From positions 5,642,001 through 5,706,000 of the forward strand of contig CAVNZM010000010.1 of assembly GCA_963693365.1 (NCBI GenBank): a DNA stretch of 64,000 nucleotides, read 5' to 3'. Shown piece by piece: positions 1-24,638 of this stretch. Within the stretch, counting starts at the first letter, position 1, and every line of letters begins with the position of its first letter. This stretch comes from Amoebidium appalachense. Lineage: Eukaryota; Ichthyosporea. The translations under genes were made by a program, and so were the position numbers. The notes below the pieces were generated by a model. That model did no database searches. It had not been told where the DNA came from and saw nothing but the letters and a program-made list of their open reading frames with translations.

Positions 1-483
1 GTGTGTGTGTACGTTTGTGTGTGGTGTGTGTGTGTGTGTGTGTGTGTTTGTGTATGTGTGTGTGTGTGTGCATGTGTACGGTGTACGTTGGGTGGGAATC
101 GGGGGGGAGGGGGAGGGGAGGGGGGGGGGGGGGGGGGTTAGGCCCTGAGGCATGTGTGGTTGTGGGTGTAATATTAGTTTAAAGGTGCGTTTCTGGGGAG
201 GCGAGGAGAGGGGGAGGGGGGGGGGGGGGGGGGGGACGGAGGGAGAGAACGTTTTCGGTGTGGTTTTTTCTTTTTTTTGGGGGGGGGGGGGGGGGGGGGA
301 GGGGGGGAGAGGGGGGGGGGGAGAGGGGGGAGAGGGCGGGGGGAGAGGGCGGAGAGGGGGGGAGAGGGGGGAGAGGGAAGGCCCTGGTGCGCGCGCACCC
401 GCATGGGCTCTCAAGCGCGTGTCTGTGTGTGCGTGTGTGTCATAGTGTGTATGTGTGTGTGTGTGTCTGAGTGTGTGTGTGTG

Positions 484-536
<53 letters not shown>

Positions 537-767
537 CGCCCGCGTGTGTGTGTGTGCGTGCGTGTGCGGGGGGCGGCGGGGGGTGGGTGTGTGTGTGTGG
601 GGGGGGGAGGGGGGGGGGGGGGGGGGGGGGGGGGGATGGGGGGAGAATCCCTTTGCCTGCGATATGTACCATTTTCATGTGTATGTGTACAGTGTGTGCT
701 GCGGATCACGCATACAGTGCCAGTATGCACATGCCGCATGTGTTTGCTTAAGGCAGAACCAACATAA

Positions 768-1078
768 CAGTTAATAAAAAGCCAATAAGAAGCCAATAAA
801 ACACCAATCATTAAAAAAGCCTATAACAAGTTAACAACGGCCTTTTTTTTTATTTTTATTTTTTTAAAAAAAAAAAAAAAAAAGTTAATAAAAACCAATA
901 ATTTAAAATGTCAATAACAAACCAACAAAAAGCCAGTATTACTAAGAGGATGTAAACAGCCAATCAGATAAAATGTCAATAATCGTTCGTTGAAGCCAAC
1001 AAAAGACCCAATAAAAAGTCAATAAAACAACAAGCCAATCCAACGTCAATAAACGACCAACAAAAGGCCAATAAAAAG
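768..1078. repeat. Degenerate CCAATAAAA repeat in the importin-alpha intron
   Basis: About a dozen imperfect copies of a 10-20-bp unit around (a)gccaataaaaa are scattered head to tail (caataaaaagccaataagaagccaataaaac and similar), broken by A/T runs. Probably an old minisatellite. Confidence 0.7.
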
Positions 1079-1118
<40 letters not shown>

Positions 1119-1251
1119 CCACACACACACACACACCAAAAAAAAAAAAAAAAAAAAGGAAAAAAAAAGGAAGAAAGAAAGAAAAAGAAAAGAAAGAAAA
1201 GAAAAAAAACCAATATATAAACACAATCCGCCCACACGACGTTGTACATAC

Positions 1252-13102
<11,851 letters not shown>

Positions 13103-14455
13103 GGTGACACTACTATCACCTACTCTACGGTACTTTTTTAACACCTCAGTACGTGGCTTGCAGCTACTATTCGTCGGCTCTTGTTCTTATGCTTAGACGT
13201 TTGAATGCACGGTTATGATCAACCTATATGTCTCTCCGTTTTAGTGTTGCTGTGTGTGTGTGTGTGTGCCCTTGTGTGTCTGGGTGCCCATGTCTGTGAC
13301 TGTGACAGACCCTGAATTTTATGTTTTCAAGGGTACGGACATGGACCCATGCAATAGATAACTATGTCGGTTGCCACTCTCAGATTGTAATGAACCGATC
13401 TGCCTGATGTAATGAACCGATCTGCCTGCATGCGCAATCACAGAGAGCAGGCCTACATACTAGTAGGTATTGTATGTTGCATCTTCTTGATACCTAAGGT
13501 CCAGCTGCTGATAAGTTATGCAGGTCATATGGCGGCTGCGCCATTTTTTTTTGTGTATCACTCTCACGGTAGCACGTAACATTTATGTGGAAAACTGCAC
13601 CAAAGGATTCCAGTGCCTAGAGGGCAACCCCATCTCACCAGTGTGATACAATAATTCACACCATGCACACCATATAACTTATTGAGTCGGCTTAAAAAAA
13701 GAAATAGGGATACGTGTGAATATGTGCCCAATTGTGCACCGAAAGGAAGAGGCTGCCCATTGGATGCTCTAGACACGTCATGCCGTTGGGCAAGTTTTAT
13801 TGTCAGAACAGACTATAACAGAAAACACAAACGGGCCTTTAATTCTTTGCCACGGCACATACATCGTATGTGTAGCGAGGAAATTTGGTAGGTGGACCGG
13901 AGAGAACGTTCGAGTGGATTAAAACTCAACACATACTTCCGTCTTCCATCTTTGCTTGCAAATATTATGGAGACTGCTACTGTGATGCTTATCTTGTTAG
14001 CTTCTCTTTATATCCAAGCAACTCTACCTGTCGAGATGTGGCACAAGTAGCCGGTATGCAAAAGGCATATGCTCGATGTATCCACACGCTTATTTCGTGA
14101 ATGTGTGTACGTGAGCCTATAATACGTGCGCAGGACGTCTCTGTTGGTTCCAGGCCAACCAACATATATTTTATTTCTTCTCCAACATGTAAAAGACGAG
14201 TAGGCTTCCCGGTGTGAGCAGCTTGCAGAGTATGTCAATCAGCCACCTTCTTGGTGCATCGTTTCGTTGTGGGGGTTTCGGCTGGGTACGGTACTAAGGT
14301 TGTGCAGAACCAAAGTGCAGTGTTCCTTGACGTCGATCTTTGTGCTTCCAAAGATCCACAGATGAAGCGTGATTCAACTTCTTTATCTCCACGAAAACCA
14401 ATTTGTCTTGTTGTTGCTGTTCAGTTGGAAATACTTAGGATGCCATGCATACGTT
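13103..14455. other. Spacer upstream of importin-alpha
   Basis: Mostly complex, moderately AT-rich sequence containing the importin-alpha 5' flank. It holds a short (GT)n at about 13252-13268 and a perfect 22-bp direct duplication at about 13388-13430. Short frames are present on both strands, but none shows a family motif, a splice pattern or a signal peptide. No RNA gene was recognised. Confidence 0.5.
13388..13430. repeat. Two-copy 22-bp tandem duplication
   Basis: The unit tgtaatgaaccgatctgcct plus two bases occurs twice back to back. There is no sign that it is coding. Confidence 0.8.
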
Positions 14456-14683
14456 CTAATATTTACAGCACTGGTAGTAGTTACACACGTTGTCATGGCC
14501 ACATTTCCTGTTTGTATACACGCCCATATCGCATTCCTTGTGCACCTTGTTCCATTGGCCACAGTTGGCGAAAAATTCATCGCCCTGATCGACGTCGTCC
14601 TCTTGGTGTGTTCTGGCGTCAACTGACGAGCATGCGCCGAGAAGTAGAACCGTGGCAAAGAAGGACAGAAGAGAGGCTCTCAT
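14456..14683 (-). CDS. Small secreted cysteine-rich protein, 75 aa
   Basis: Family not recognised. A single-exon frame from ATG (14683) to TAG encodes 75 residues. Residues 1-23 look like a signal peptide: an N-terminal Arg, a hydrophobic stretch (LLSFFATVLLLGA) and a plausible cleavage site near Ala23. An acidic segment follows (residues 28-36, rich in Asp/Glu) and then a compact C-terminal domain with six cysteines at 41, 51, 61, 67, 72 and 73, spaced C-x9-C-x9-C-x5-C-x4-CC. Even numbers of regularly spaced Cys after a signal peptide suggest three disulfides, as in small secreted cysteine-rich peptides, but the order does not match the classic knottin pattern. A TATAA-like element lies roughly 90 bp upstream. 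The codon content is complex and unlike the surrounding repeats. It could also be the only recognisable exon of a longer gene. No activity is assigned. Confidence 0.5.
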   Translation of the reverse strand: MRASLLSFFATVLLLGACSSVDARTHQEDDVDQGDEFFANCGQWNKVHKECDMGVYTNRKCGHDNVCNYYQCCKY

Positions 14684-16745
14684 TTTCCAGCACGTTTCAC
14701 GAAACCGCAGAGATAGGGTTGTGTTGTCCTATGTATTCTTGAGCGTGCGTCGGTTATGCTGTTATAAGGAAAAGCCAAACTGCACACACCTTCTTGTTGG
14801 CTTTTACGGCGGCTTCCTTTCTTTGTTGGCTAAACTTCAGCTTTTTAATGTTTCAGCTCAAACTTTGGCTTGGGCGAGCTCGAGGCAGGGCCAAACAAAA
14901 TAAATAGAGCATGGCGATTACACGATCGCTATAACCTGCATTGATTGGCTTATTTTCCACATCCTCATTTTTGTTAACCCACGGCCCTTGGGCTGACGTA
15001 GTACCTGTTTTTTATGCCCTAGTGTAGCTCCTGGAAATAACAATAACTTATAATTACTATATATAATGAGTATGGCAAATAGATACTTGAATATTGTGCC
15101 TCAGTCCAATATTGTAACATCTGAGAAAAGCAAATGAGCTGTGGTCATTTGACTGCCAAATTTGCCAATGACTGGGATTGCAAAGCATGCTATGATTGGG
15201 TTATAGTCACAGTAGTATTAGAGGCTCTGATGACAAACTTCACAGTCTCCTAGAGCTGCAGTCTGATGTTTGGGTAATTTCATCGATTTTTCTGAATCTG
15301 CCAATCTAGATTCTATTCTGCAGAATCTGCACTGTAGCTTGGCGAGAAAACTACTATTCAATTTCAGGAAGGGATCATAAGATATATAATAACAATTGTA
15401 TGTATTTTTGAATTCGTTTTTATTGCTTTTAGTCTCTTAAGCCTCTAAAATATTTAAATACATAATGCAAATTTGTAAAGCTCTGTTTAAATGAGAGTGT
15501 AGGGGGTATAGAGGCAGGCTTGCCAAGTTTATCCCTCTGGCATCTTGCACGCAGCACAGGTTATTTTTTTATTTTTTTTGTAAACATTAGGCTACCGTTT
15601 GCGTGTGACTTTCGGAAGTTGGGGAAAGAAAAATCTTGGCAATTAGTTCACGAAGTTTGAACAGTACAGTAGAGGGAGAAGTCTGCCTGAAATAAAGCAT
15701 GAGAAGTGGCTACGGCAGCTTTCTTCTCTGCCTTTGTTCTTTTGGGTTTCCAGTAACTGGGTCCGAGATCATATGTATTTAGCAGTGGTGACTATACATA
15801 CCTAATTAGGCCGGGCAGCCTGAGTGTGTGAGAGAGGGTGGGGAGCAGGAAGGGGGAAGGCAGGGAGTGGAGTAACGTGTGCACCCGCACGCGTATGTGC
15901 GCGTGGTGGCATGGCGAATCATTAAACTTCCACTCAAGAGTTTTCATAGTGGTCTGATTTACTTCCTGGCACGTTGCAAGTAAATGTAAAGCAACTTGCA
16001 ATTGCTTTCTCTGTACCGGTATTAATAGGCGGAGAACACACAAGATCGATGGCGTGTGTGCACATACTCATACAGTTGATATGTATACATATAAAATAGA
16101 ACTTCATCACGTGTGGCTCGATAAGGACTACCACAAAAGGGTAGCAGAGACAGTGATCCCCGTGTTTTTGTCTTAACATACACAGCTTGACTATATACGT
16201 ATACGTGCAGACATGCTGTATTATTAAAGGCAGCCCGTCGCGTTGGGTCTCGCTTGGGACCAACTTGGGGAAGCTACGGGCTCCAGAAAAATTTTGATGT
16301 TGGGGTCAGGAGGTCGTGAGAGCCCAAAAAATTTATTGTTAACTTATTACGTTACGTATTGCCAGGGGAACGTGTGTTGAGAAGTATTAAAAACGTTGCA
16401 ATTGGGGGAAGGACTCAACGGGGTGGCAGAGAGAGCAATGGAGGAGAGAGAGAAACAGGCTAGAGGAAGAAAGAGTGAAAGAGAGAGGGAAGGGGGGGAG
16501 AGAGAGAGAGAGAGGGAGCAAGAGAGAGGTATACTGATACGCCTAGATCGAGAAAGAGAGAAAGCCTCGACAGACGTCATTCTGATACTTATGATATATG
16601 TGCGTGTAGGTATGTGTGTGTGTGTGCGCGCGCGTGTTTGTGTGTATTGTGACCTTCAGAGGGAGGGAGAGAGTTCTAAGAGCGAGAGGAAGAGATCGAG
16701 AGAGAGATCGAGAAGAGAGACAGGGAGGGGGGGGGGGGGGGGGGG

Positions 16746-16791
<46 letters not shown>

Positions 16792-16938
16792 GGGAGAGAG
16801 AGAGAGAGAGAGCCTGGAAAGACTCTGAAAAGGGATCCGACAGCAAAGTCGTGACACGAAGACGAGGGCTCGAGAGCAACGGAGTCTTGGGACTCTTGGG
16901 GGTACTACACTCCGAGAGGGCCCTCCAGAGAAAGGGGG

Positions 16939-16977
<39 letters not shown>

Positions 16978-17601
16978 GAAGGGGGGGGGGGGCATGAGAC
17001 ACGGTACCGGTGTGTGTGTGTGCCACTATTAATGTTCAACCACAAATGCGTGTGGCAAATGTGGCGTTTCCAGCAAACAAACTTGTGCTTATCAACAGAG
17101 TAACTATGACATAGTGCAAATATGTATACCCGGCACAAGTGAGCGTGTGTGCACCAAGCAAGGCCACACGGACACTTCCTCTAACAAGCACAAGCCAAAC
17201 ATTTGGCACGCAATGACCTCAAGTGACATGCGCACACTGATGATCCACTTGCACTTGTCGCTCTCCGGTTTACTTTTGCACGCTTACAAAACACACCAAA
17301 AAAGTAGCCCACACTTCTTCCACGCTTACTACTGCAACGGTTGACAAACGGCCCAGACACACTCACATATTTAATCTCCAGTTGCTTATGTCCAGTTACT
17401 GTAGTAGTACTGGCATGCTAAATCTTAGCTTGTTTCCCCATTGAAAGGAACGTTGCTGCTGAAAAGAAGTGGGAATGGGATAACATGAATACAGTATGGC
17501 AGGGATGCAAGGGGTGCACTAAATCCGGGTCACTGCGTGCGTACAACACTGGGTCGATTCTATAGAAGATATAGTGTGTGATAAAGCCTTTGGTGGTTGG
17601 T
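14684..17601. other. Spacer, no gene recognised
   Basis: From 14684 to about 16390 the DNA is complex and AT-leaning, with no recognisable coding family. From about 16400 to 17000 it becomes GA-repeat and poly-G rich. The rest is the 3' flank of the H2B fragment. No tRNA, rRNA or transposase signature was seen. Confidence 0.5.
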
Positions 17602-17617
17602 GGTGTTTAGAAACACC
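17602..17617 (-). terminator. Histone mRNA 3' stem-loop (H2B)
   Basis: On the minus strand the sequence is GGTGTT-TCTA-AACACC, a 6-bp stem with a 4-nt loop, followed by ACCACCA. It lies 44 bp after the H2B stop codon. This matches the geometry of the stem-loop bound by SLBP in replication-dependent histone mRNAs. The stem sequence differs from the usual GGCTCT/AGAGCC. Confidence 0.9.
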
Positions 17618-17661
17618 ATTTTCGCAGCTGCACACGAGGTGCAAGAACCAGCACACAGCGC

Positions 17662-17976
17662 TTACTTGTTGGACGTGTACTTGGTGACGGCCTTGGTGCC
17701 CTCAGACACGGCATGCTTGGCAAGCTCACCGGGAAGAAGCAGGCGCACGGCAGTCTGGATCTCGCGAGATGAAATGGTAGACTTCTTGTTGTAGAGAGCC
17801 AGCTTGGAAGCCTCGCCGGCTACGCCCTCGAAGACGTCATTAACAAACGAGTTCATAATGGACATTGCTTTGGATGAGATACCGGTGTCGGGGTGCACCT
17901 GCTTGAGCACCTTGTAGGTGTACACGCTGTAGCTCTCCTTGCGCTTCTTCTTCTTCTTCTTGTCGCCCTTTTTGGC
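17662..17976 (-). pseudogene. Histone H2B, N-terminus missing
   Basis: The fragment encodes 104 residues of core histone H2B: a Lys-rich end of the N-terminal tail, then the histone fold from [19 protein letters not shown] through [17 protein letters not shown] to the C-terminal helix [14 protein letters not shown]. The first 20-25 residues and the start codon are absent. An in-frame TGA (17977-17979) lies directly upstream of the open segment and no ATG intervenes before the fold. A histone stem-loop in the opposite orientation begins only 36 bp further on, so the 5' part appears to be replaced by the 3' end of another histone gene. Either this is a rearranged pseudogene or the assembly has joined two histone units wrongly. 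The 3' end, with its own stem-loop, is intact. Confidence 0.9.
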
Positions 17977-18014
17977 TCAAGTCTCCTGAGAGCAACATTC
18001 CAGAAGAATAAAAT

Positions 18015-18030
18015 GGTGTTTTTCAACACC
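18015..18030 (+). terminator. Orphan histone 3' stem-loop on the plus strand
   Basis: The sequence GGTGTT-TTTC-AACACC is followed by ACCCACA, the canonical flank for a plus-strand histone mRNA. No plus-strand histone coding sequence precedes it; instead the truncated H2B runs in the opposite direction. Confidence 0.85.
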
Positions 18031-19302
18031 ACCCACATCACAAAAGAGTTATATCATATTTGTATGCTTCACTCAGCCCCTGCTTGCCTACAAGACTTTC
18101 CCATTCCATATGCTCTGACGCAGACCAGGTGATGATATCAGGCTGGGCCTTAGCTCGTAGGGTCGTTTCTTTTTCTGAAGCTCCATATGACTCCTTGTTT
18201 CATAGACAGTTTACTAAGTCTATCGCTATTGCCGGTGACTGCAGCATTCATTATAGTTCTCCTCCCCTCCCCCTCCCCCTGCCCTCCCCCCTCCCCCCCC
18301 CCCCCCCCCTCCCGTCCAACTTACAACAACACACACACACATACATACACACGCACACCACCATCATGTGACCACCATCGGTCCCTCCCGGATCCCTCAA
18401 CGTTCACATGTAGCAAGCGCTTCACAAGCGCTTCACCACACAAAAGCGCTATGATTAAAAGCTTTCATATCTAATAACCGAATGGATAGGCACAGCACGC
18501 AGGGAAGACACAACTTGTGCACGAGCAGGCATAGGGCGCACGTGTACACTCAGACACGCATACGCACATACACCTGAGCAAGTGTGCAGGCACACACACG
18601 AGGACGTTAGCACTGCATGAAAATCCCCCTCTCCCCCCCCCACCTTCCCCCCGGGGGAAAAAACCGGGTTGCAATTGTAAGCACAATGACCTGACGACCA
18701 GCAAAACAGCTGTTTTATGAGAGTGGGAGGGGAGGGGGGGAGGGAAAGGGGGAAGAGCAAAAGGCATGAGAATGTGCAGCTTTTTTAAAGGCGGCATTTT
18801 ACGACATTTAGCCCCAGGTGCAAGATGAAAGGATTCGGAAAGAAAAACGGATGGACGAGGGGCATGGTTGGGCACCAGGGAGTGTTTGACTTACAGAAGG
18901 ACATTGCTTAACTGCAGGGGAGGGCAGCCCTGGAAGAGTGGGGGAAGAGGGGGGAGGCGGGGGGGGGGGGGGGGGGGGGGGGGGGGGAGGGGGGGGGGGG
19001 GGGGGGGGAAGGGGGGGGGGGAGGAGGGGGGAGGGGGGAGGGGGAGAAGGCAGTGTTGTAGTCATGTGATCACGAAATTGTCTTGCCATTATATTAGACC
19101 TTCAAACCGGGGTATCATGTGTTTCTTTTTACTGGTATTAGAAGGGAATTGTGGCTCAACCTAACCGAAGCAACAGGTCCTTTATTTCAAATGATTGGGG
19201 AACCGGGGAAGGAGAGATAATCAATGGCCTGGTAGGGGGGGAGGGGAGTCTGGGAAGAAACTAAGAGAGGACAGAGTATATGGGCAAACGTGGAGCTTAA
19301 GC

Positions 19303-19343
<41 letters not shown>

Positions 19344-19456
19344 CGACCAGGACCTGAGAAAGACTTGGTGAAACCAAAACAGAGGAAGAATACACGTAGC
19401 CCGAGAGACAGAGAATGAGCTAGAGAGCCTCAAAGGGAGAGAGAAAGGAAGAGAAT

Positions 19457-19487
<31 letters not shown>

Positions 19488-19505
19488 TGGGGAGTGTGTG
19501 TGCCG

Positions 19506-19543
<38 letters not shown>

Positions 19544-20172
19544 GTACCATGATGTGTCTGAGTATGTGAGAGGGAGAGTTAGAGCGAGCGAGAGGAAAAT
19601 GGGGGAGAGAGGGAAGGAGGGAGACAAAGTGAGAAAGAAAGGCCCAGAGAGAGAGAGAGAGAGAGGTAGAAGGAGAGGGAAAGCAAGGAGAAAGGGGGGG
19701 GGGGGGGGGGGGGGGGGGGGGAAGGGGGGGGGGGGGGGGGAGGAGGGGGAGGGGAGAAGAGAGGGAGGGGAAGAGACTGAGGTAGGGGAAGAGAGAGAGC
19801 ATCGGGAGAGGGAAGAAGAGAGAGTGTAGGATTGAGTGATGGGGATAGAGAAAGTATCGGGGAGAGAGAGAGGGAGAGCAAGACTCGGAGAGAGAGATAG
19901 GGGGGAGGGGAGCCGGGATAGGGGGGATGAGGGGGAGAGCAAGTGAAGGGGAGAGAGAGGGGGGGGTGGGGTGGGGGGGGGGGGGGGGTGGGAGAGAGAC
20001 CGAAAGAGAGGTTTAATGGAGGGAACGGAGGACTCCGGGATAAGGGTGGGTGAGTAAGCCGGTGGGCTGGTGGGAGGGTGGAAGGGGGTCAGGTGGGGGG
20101 AAAGAGAGAGAGAGAAAGAAAGAGAGGCAGGGGAGAGAAGGTGAGAGAGGAGGGGGGAGGGGGGCAAGAGAA

Positions 20173-20241
<69 letters not shown>

Positions 20242-20361
20242 GAAAGCGCGCACAAGAGCGAGGGAGGGAGGAAGAAAGCGCACAAGAGAAAGAGAGAGAG
20301 AGCGAGTGAGTTAGAAGGGGGGGAGAGAGAGAGAGAGAGAGAGGGAAAGAGAGAGAGAGGG

Positions 20362-20397
<36 letters not shown>

Positions 20398-20826
20398 GAG
20401 AGTGTGTGTGTGTGTGTGTGTGTGCGTGTGTGTGTGTCGTGTGTGTCTGAATTGCGTACCTAAAGCGGGAGTAAGGTGGACATCCGAAGGGGGGGGGGGG
20501 GGGGGGGGGGGGGGAGGGGGGAGGGGAACAAATATTGGCTGTGCCGTGACCCAAAGATGTTGATAAAAGTTTGGATGGCAGTTCTGCGGTTGCGCGAGTT
20601 CTACGCACACTGAGCAGGGGCTGATGGCTACTCGGCACACCTTGAGCACTCTAACAAGGACAGGAACTTCAAGCAACAAGCAAGAGAGAAAAAAAGACAA
20701 CAGACAAAAGAGAGGTAGAGTAGTAGTGAAAGCGAACGGGTAACAAAGTCGGTTTGCACATAACCCTGTAGTGTTATCTGGCAACCAGCACAACCAACAC
20801 AGTGATAAAAGTCTTTGAGAGGTGGT
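18031..20826. other. Repeat-rich spacer inside the histone cluster
   Basis: The segment starts with about 800 bp of complex sequence without a recognised gene. It then becomes dominated by poly-G tracts (e.g. 18960-19020, 19304-19343), (GA)n blocks (19560-20400) and a short (GT)n near 19510. The reading frames here are poly-Gly/Pro or Arg-Glu artefacts. No H3 or H1 gene was found. Confidence 0.6.
20173..20240 (+). repeat. Uninterrupted poly-G tract, 68 bp
   Basis: Homopolymeric G run within GA-rich DNA. A tract of this length can form G-quadruplexes and its exact length in the assembly is unreliable. Confidence 0.9.
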
Positions 20827-20842
20827 GGTGTTGAAAAACACC
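20827..20842 (-). terminator. Histone mRNA 3' stem-loop (H4)
   Basis: On the minus strand the sequence is GGTGTT-TTTC-AACACC followed by ACCACC, 39 bp after the H4 stop codon. Same stem as the other three stem-loops in the cluster. Confidence 0.92.
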
Positions 20843-20881
20843 AATGTCATTGGAAGAAGGCTGCAATTTAGCAGACAATAC

Positions 20882-21497
<616 letters not shown>

Positions 21498-21907
21498 ATG
21501 TCTGAAAAAGGTAAAGGAGGTAAAGGAAAAGCCGCAGGGGGCAAGAGCAAGTCTCGCTCCTCTCGCGCCGGGCTTCAGTTCCCTGTTGGCCGCGTGCACC
21601 GTCTTTTGCGCCGTGGCAACTACGCCGAACGTGTGGGTGCCGGTGCCCCCGTCTACGCTCGCAGCGTTCTCGAGTATTTGGCAGCTGAGATTCTCGAGTT
21701 GGCTGGAAACGCCGCGCGCGACAACAAGAAGACGCGTATTATCCCCCGCCATCTTCAGCTTGCTATTCGCAACGATGAAGAGTTGAACCGTCTGCTTGGT
21801 GGTGACTATTGCACAGGGTGGTGTTCTGCCAGACATTCGAATGCGCTGTGTTGCTGCCTAAAAAGACAGGGAAGGAGGGGACGGCAAAGAAGGCAGAGTC
21901 TGCTTAA
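21498..21907 (+). pseudogene. Histone H2A with two frameshifts near the C-terminus
   Basis: The first ~102 codons are standard H2[20 protein letters not shown], then [60 protein letters not shown] and [11 protein letters not shown]. At about 21804 the frame breaks: the expected [12 protein letters not shown] is readable only in another frame. At about 21838-21847 it shifts again into [20 protein letters not shown] and a stop at 21905-21907, which is the normal H2A end. Read without correction, the frame instead runs on to about 22022. The first break looks like loss of 2 nt and the second like a gain equivalent to +1 (possibly +4). The downstream stem-loop is intact, so this is either a recent pseudogene or a sequencing/assembly error in a real gene. 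Confidence 0.9.
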
Positions 21908-21955
21908 ATGCAAACGCGCGAGCTGTGTGTGCACGTGTGAGACGTGCCTGCTTTT

Positions 21956-21971
21956 GGTGTTTTTAAACACC
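21956..21971 (+). terminator. Histone mRNA 3' stem-loop (H2A)
   Basis: GGTGTT-TTTA-AACACC followed by ACCACTT, 48 bp beyond the normal H2A stop codon. Confidence 0.92.
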
Positions 21972-22557
<586 letters not shown>

Positions 22558-23561
22558 TCGAAAATCCGGAGTCAACACCGCCATAAACAAGATGCAAACG
22601 AGGCACTATTGATTACCTAGGTGGGTGAGGTCATTTGTTTGTCTTTGTTTATGCATTTTATATATTTACTAAAATAGTATTTATCATAGATTTATCAATG
22701 ATTTCAAGCTATAGTAATTTATTTATTTTGTGTGGGGGGGGCGGGGGGGGCACAGGCGGGGTCCAACTCCAGAGTTACCCCTTTCCATGTCGAACCGAGT
22801 GTGCCTAATACGAGCTCTCAAGTTCTCCAGCGGCTTTGTTGCTAGATCCCCAGATAACACCCGCCCCCCCCCCCCCCCCCCCCCCGTTTCCCCTCCGGAT
22901 CCTGCCCCGCGGCTGGGCCTGAACCGACAACTATTATCAGCTTGCACGCTCATTCAAATCGCTTGAGGCTCATAAACTTTATTCGCCTGAACACGTGCAC
23001 TGACCTTCTTTTGTGCCCACACTTTTTCAGCTAATGCGACAGAAACTTCATGCATAGACCTGCAGGACTAACCTCGTGCGCTTTTTCTCACTAGACTTTG
23101 AAATCATGGTTGCTACATGGTCTCTTTCACCAGTCCCTGCTTGTTACAACGAAGTCCTTCCCAATCGACATCATGATAAAGCCTTCGTCTCTCTTCTTTC
23201 AACACTAAAACGAAGCCTAGCCAACCCGCTTCGCCACTGCCCCCTGCCATGACGATAGCTATATATGGTATGATGCAGGATTAGCCAATGATAAACCAGA
23301 CAAGTATATAAGCCAATAGGATTTGCTTTATAGTGTAAGCCAATACATAGGATTCATCCCGTCCCACCAAGAACCACCTCCGTAGGATCCGGAACTCCTC
23401 CCTCTGGGACGAGATATACGAGTGACAGGTTCAGTTGAACGTTGTGTTAACTTGATATGTGGAAGTAATCACATATGAGCTACCTTACCCTCCCCCCCCC
23501 CCCCCCCCCCCCCCCCCCCACACACACACAAAAAAAAAAAAAAAAGAAAAGAAAAAAAAAA

Positions 23562-23602
<41 letters not shown>

Positions 23603-24008
23603 CTCCCGTCCCGTCCAGCTACATTTCACCCCCTGTGCTTCTACCCACTCAGTGCTGTCAGTTCAAGTGGAGGTATGGTGTGTGTGTTTTGAGGAGAAGG
23701 GATGTTTAACGGGTACATAAAGAAGGGGGGGGGAGGGGGGGGGAAGGGGGCTCTTGTTGCTGCTCTAGGACTTGCACTGGCACAGAACGTGACTGTAAAT
23801 TATTGATAGTATTACCAATAGTGCGCTATGAAGATCCCTGATTGAATTAATCGCCTGAGTGTGCCACCAGAGATGATGGATACCCACACAAGGAGGTGCC
23901 CGAGTCAGTGGCTGTATAAAGCCTAAAGCTATAGCCCTTAGGCTTGATTGGATCTCCGGGCTTCCTTGGGGCCCGGGGGGAGGGGCGGGGGGGGATCCGG
24001 AGAGGACT

Positions 24009-24040
<32 letters not shown>

Positions 24041-24549
24041 GGGGAGGGGGGAGGGGGGGGGGAGGGGGAGGGGGGAGGGGAGGGGAGGGGGGGAGGGGGG
24101 GAGGGGGCGGAGGCAGGGGGGAGGGAATAACAGGTAGCATAGTGACCGTCCTGTGGCAGTAGATTTTACGTTTTTTGGAATGACCTGATGCGGGCGCATG
24201 GCCTACGAAATTGGAGGGTGAGATTTAGCAAAAGGCTGCTCGTTCTTACACGTTTTCTTTAAAAAAAAAAAAAAAAAAAAAAAATTGTTTTTGAAAGTTT
24301 TGTCCCGGGGGGAGGGGGGGGGGGGGGGGGGGGGGGAGGTGGGATGGGGGTTGGCAAGGGGGTGGGAAAGAGGGAGGGGGGGGGGGGGGGGGAGGGGGGG
24401 GGACTTGGGGAGAGGGGGGGGGAGGGGGGGGGGGGGGGGGGTACAGGCGAGCGTGAATCCAAGGTGATGGTGGTGAAGCTTCCCACAGTACCGCTGTGTG
24501 TGCCGTTTTTTTTTTTTTTTTTTTTTTTTTTGGGGGGGGGGGGGGGGGG

Positions 24550-24584
<35 letters not shown>

Positions 24585-24638
24585 GGCGGCTCCGCTCCCG
24601 GCTCCCTCCCCCCAGGGTTCAAAGTCCACACTGCATAC
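22558..24638. other. Spacer, no gene recognised
   Basis: The segment has AT-rich DNA to about 22720, complex DNA to about 23480, and then dense poly-C, (CA)n, poly-G and poly-A/T tracts. The frames here are low-complexity artefacts. No RNA gene was recognised. Confidence 0.5.

Noticed and set aside
13885-14100. Plus-strand 71-codon frame and neighbouring short frames
   Set aside because: Composition is ordinary, but there is no signal peptide, family motif or splice support.
24285-24467. Poly-Gly/Pro frames, and the similar His-Thr, Cys-Val and Arg-Glu frames throughout the window
   Set aside because: They are translations of mono- and dinucleotide repeats with no start context, motif or splice structure.
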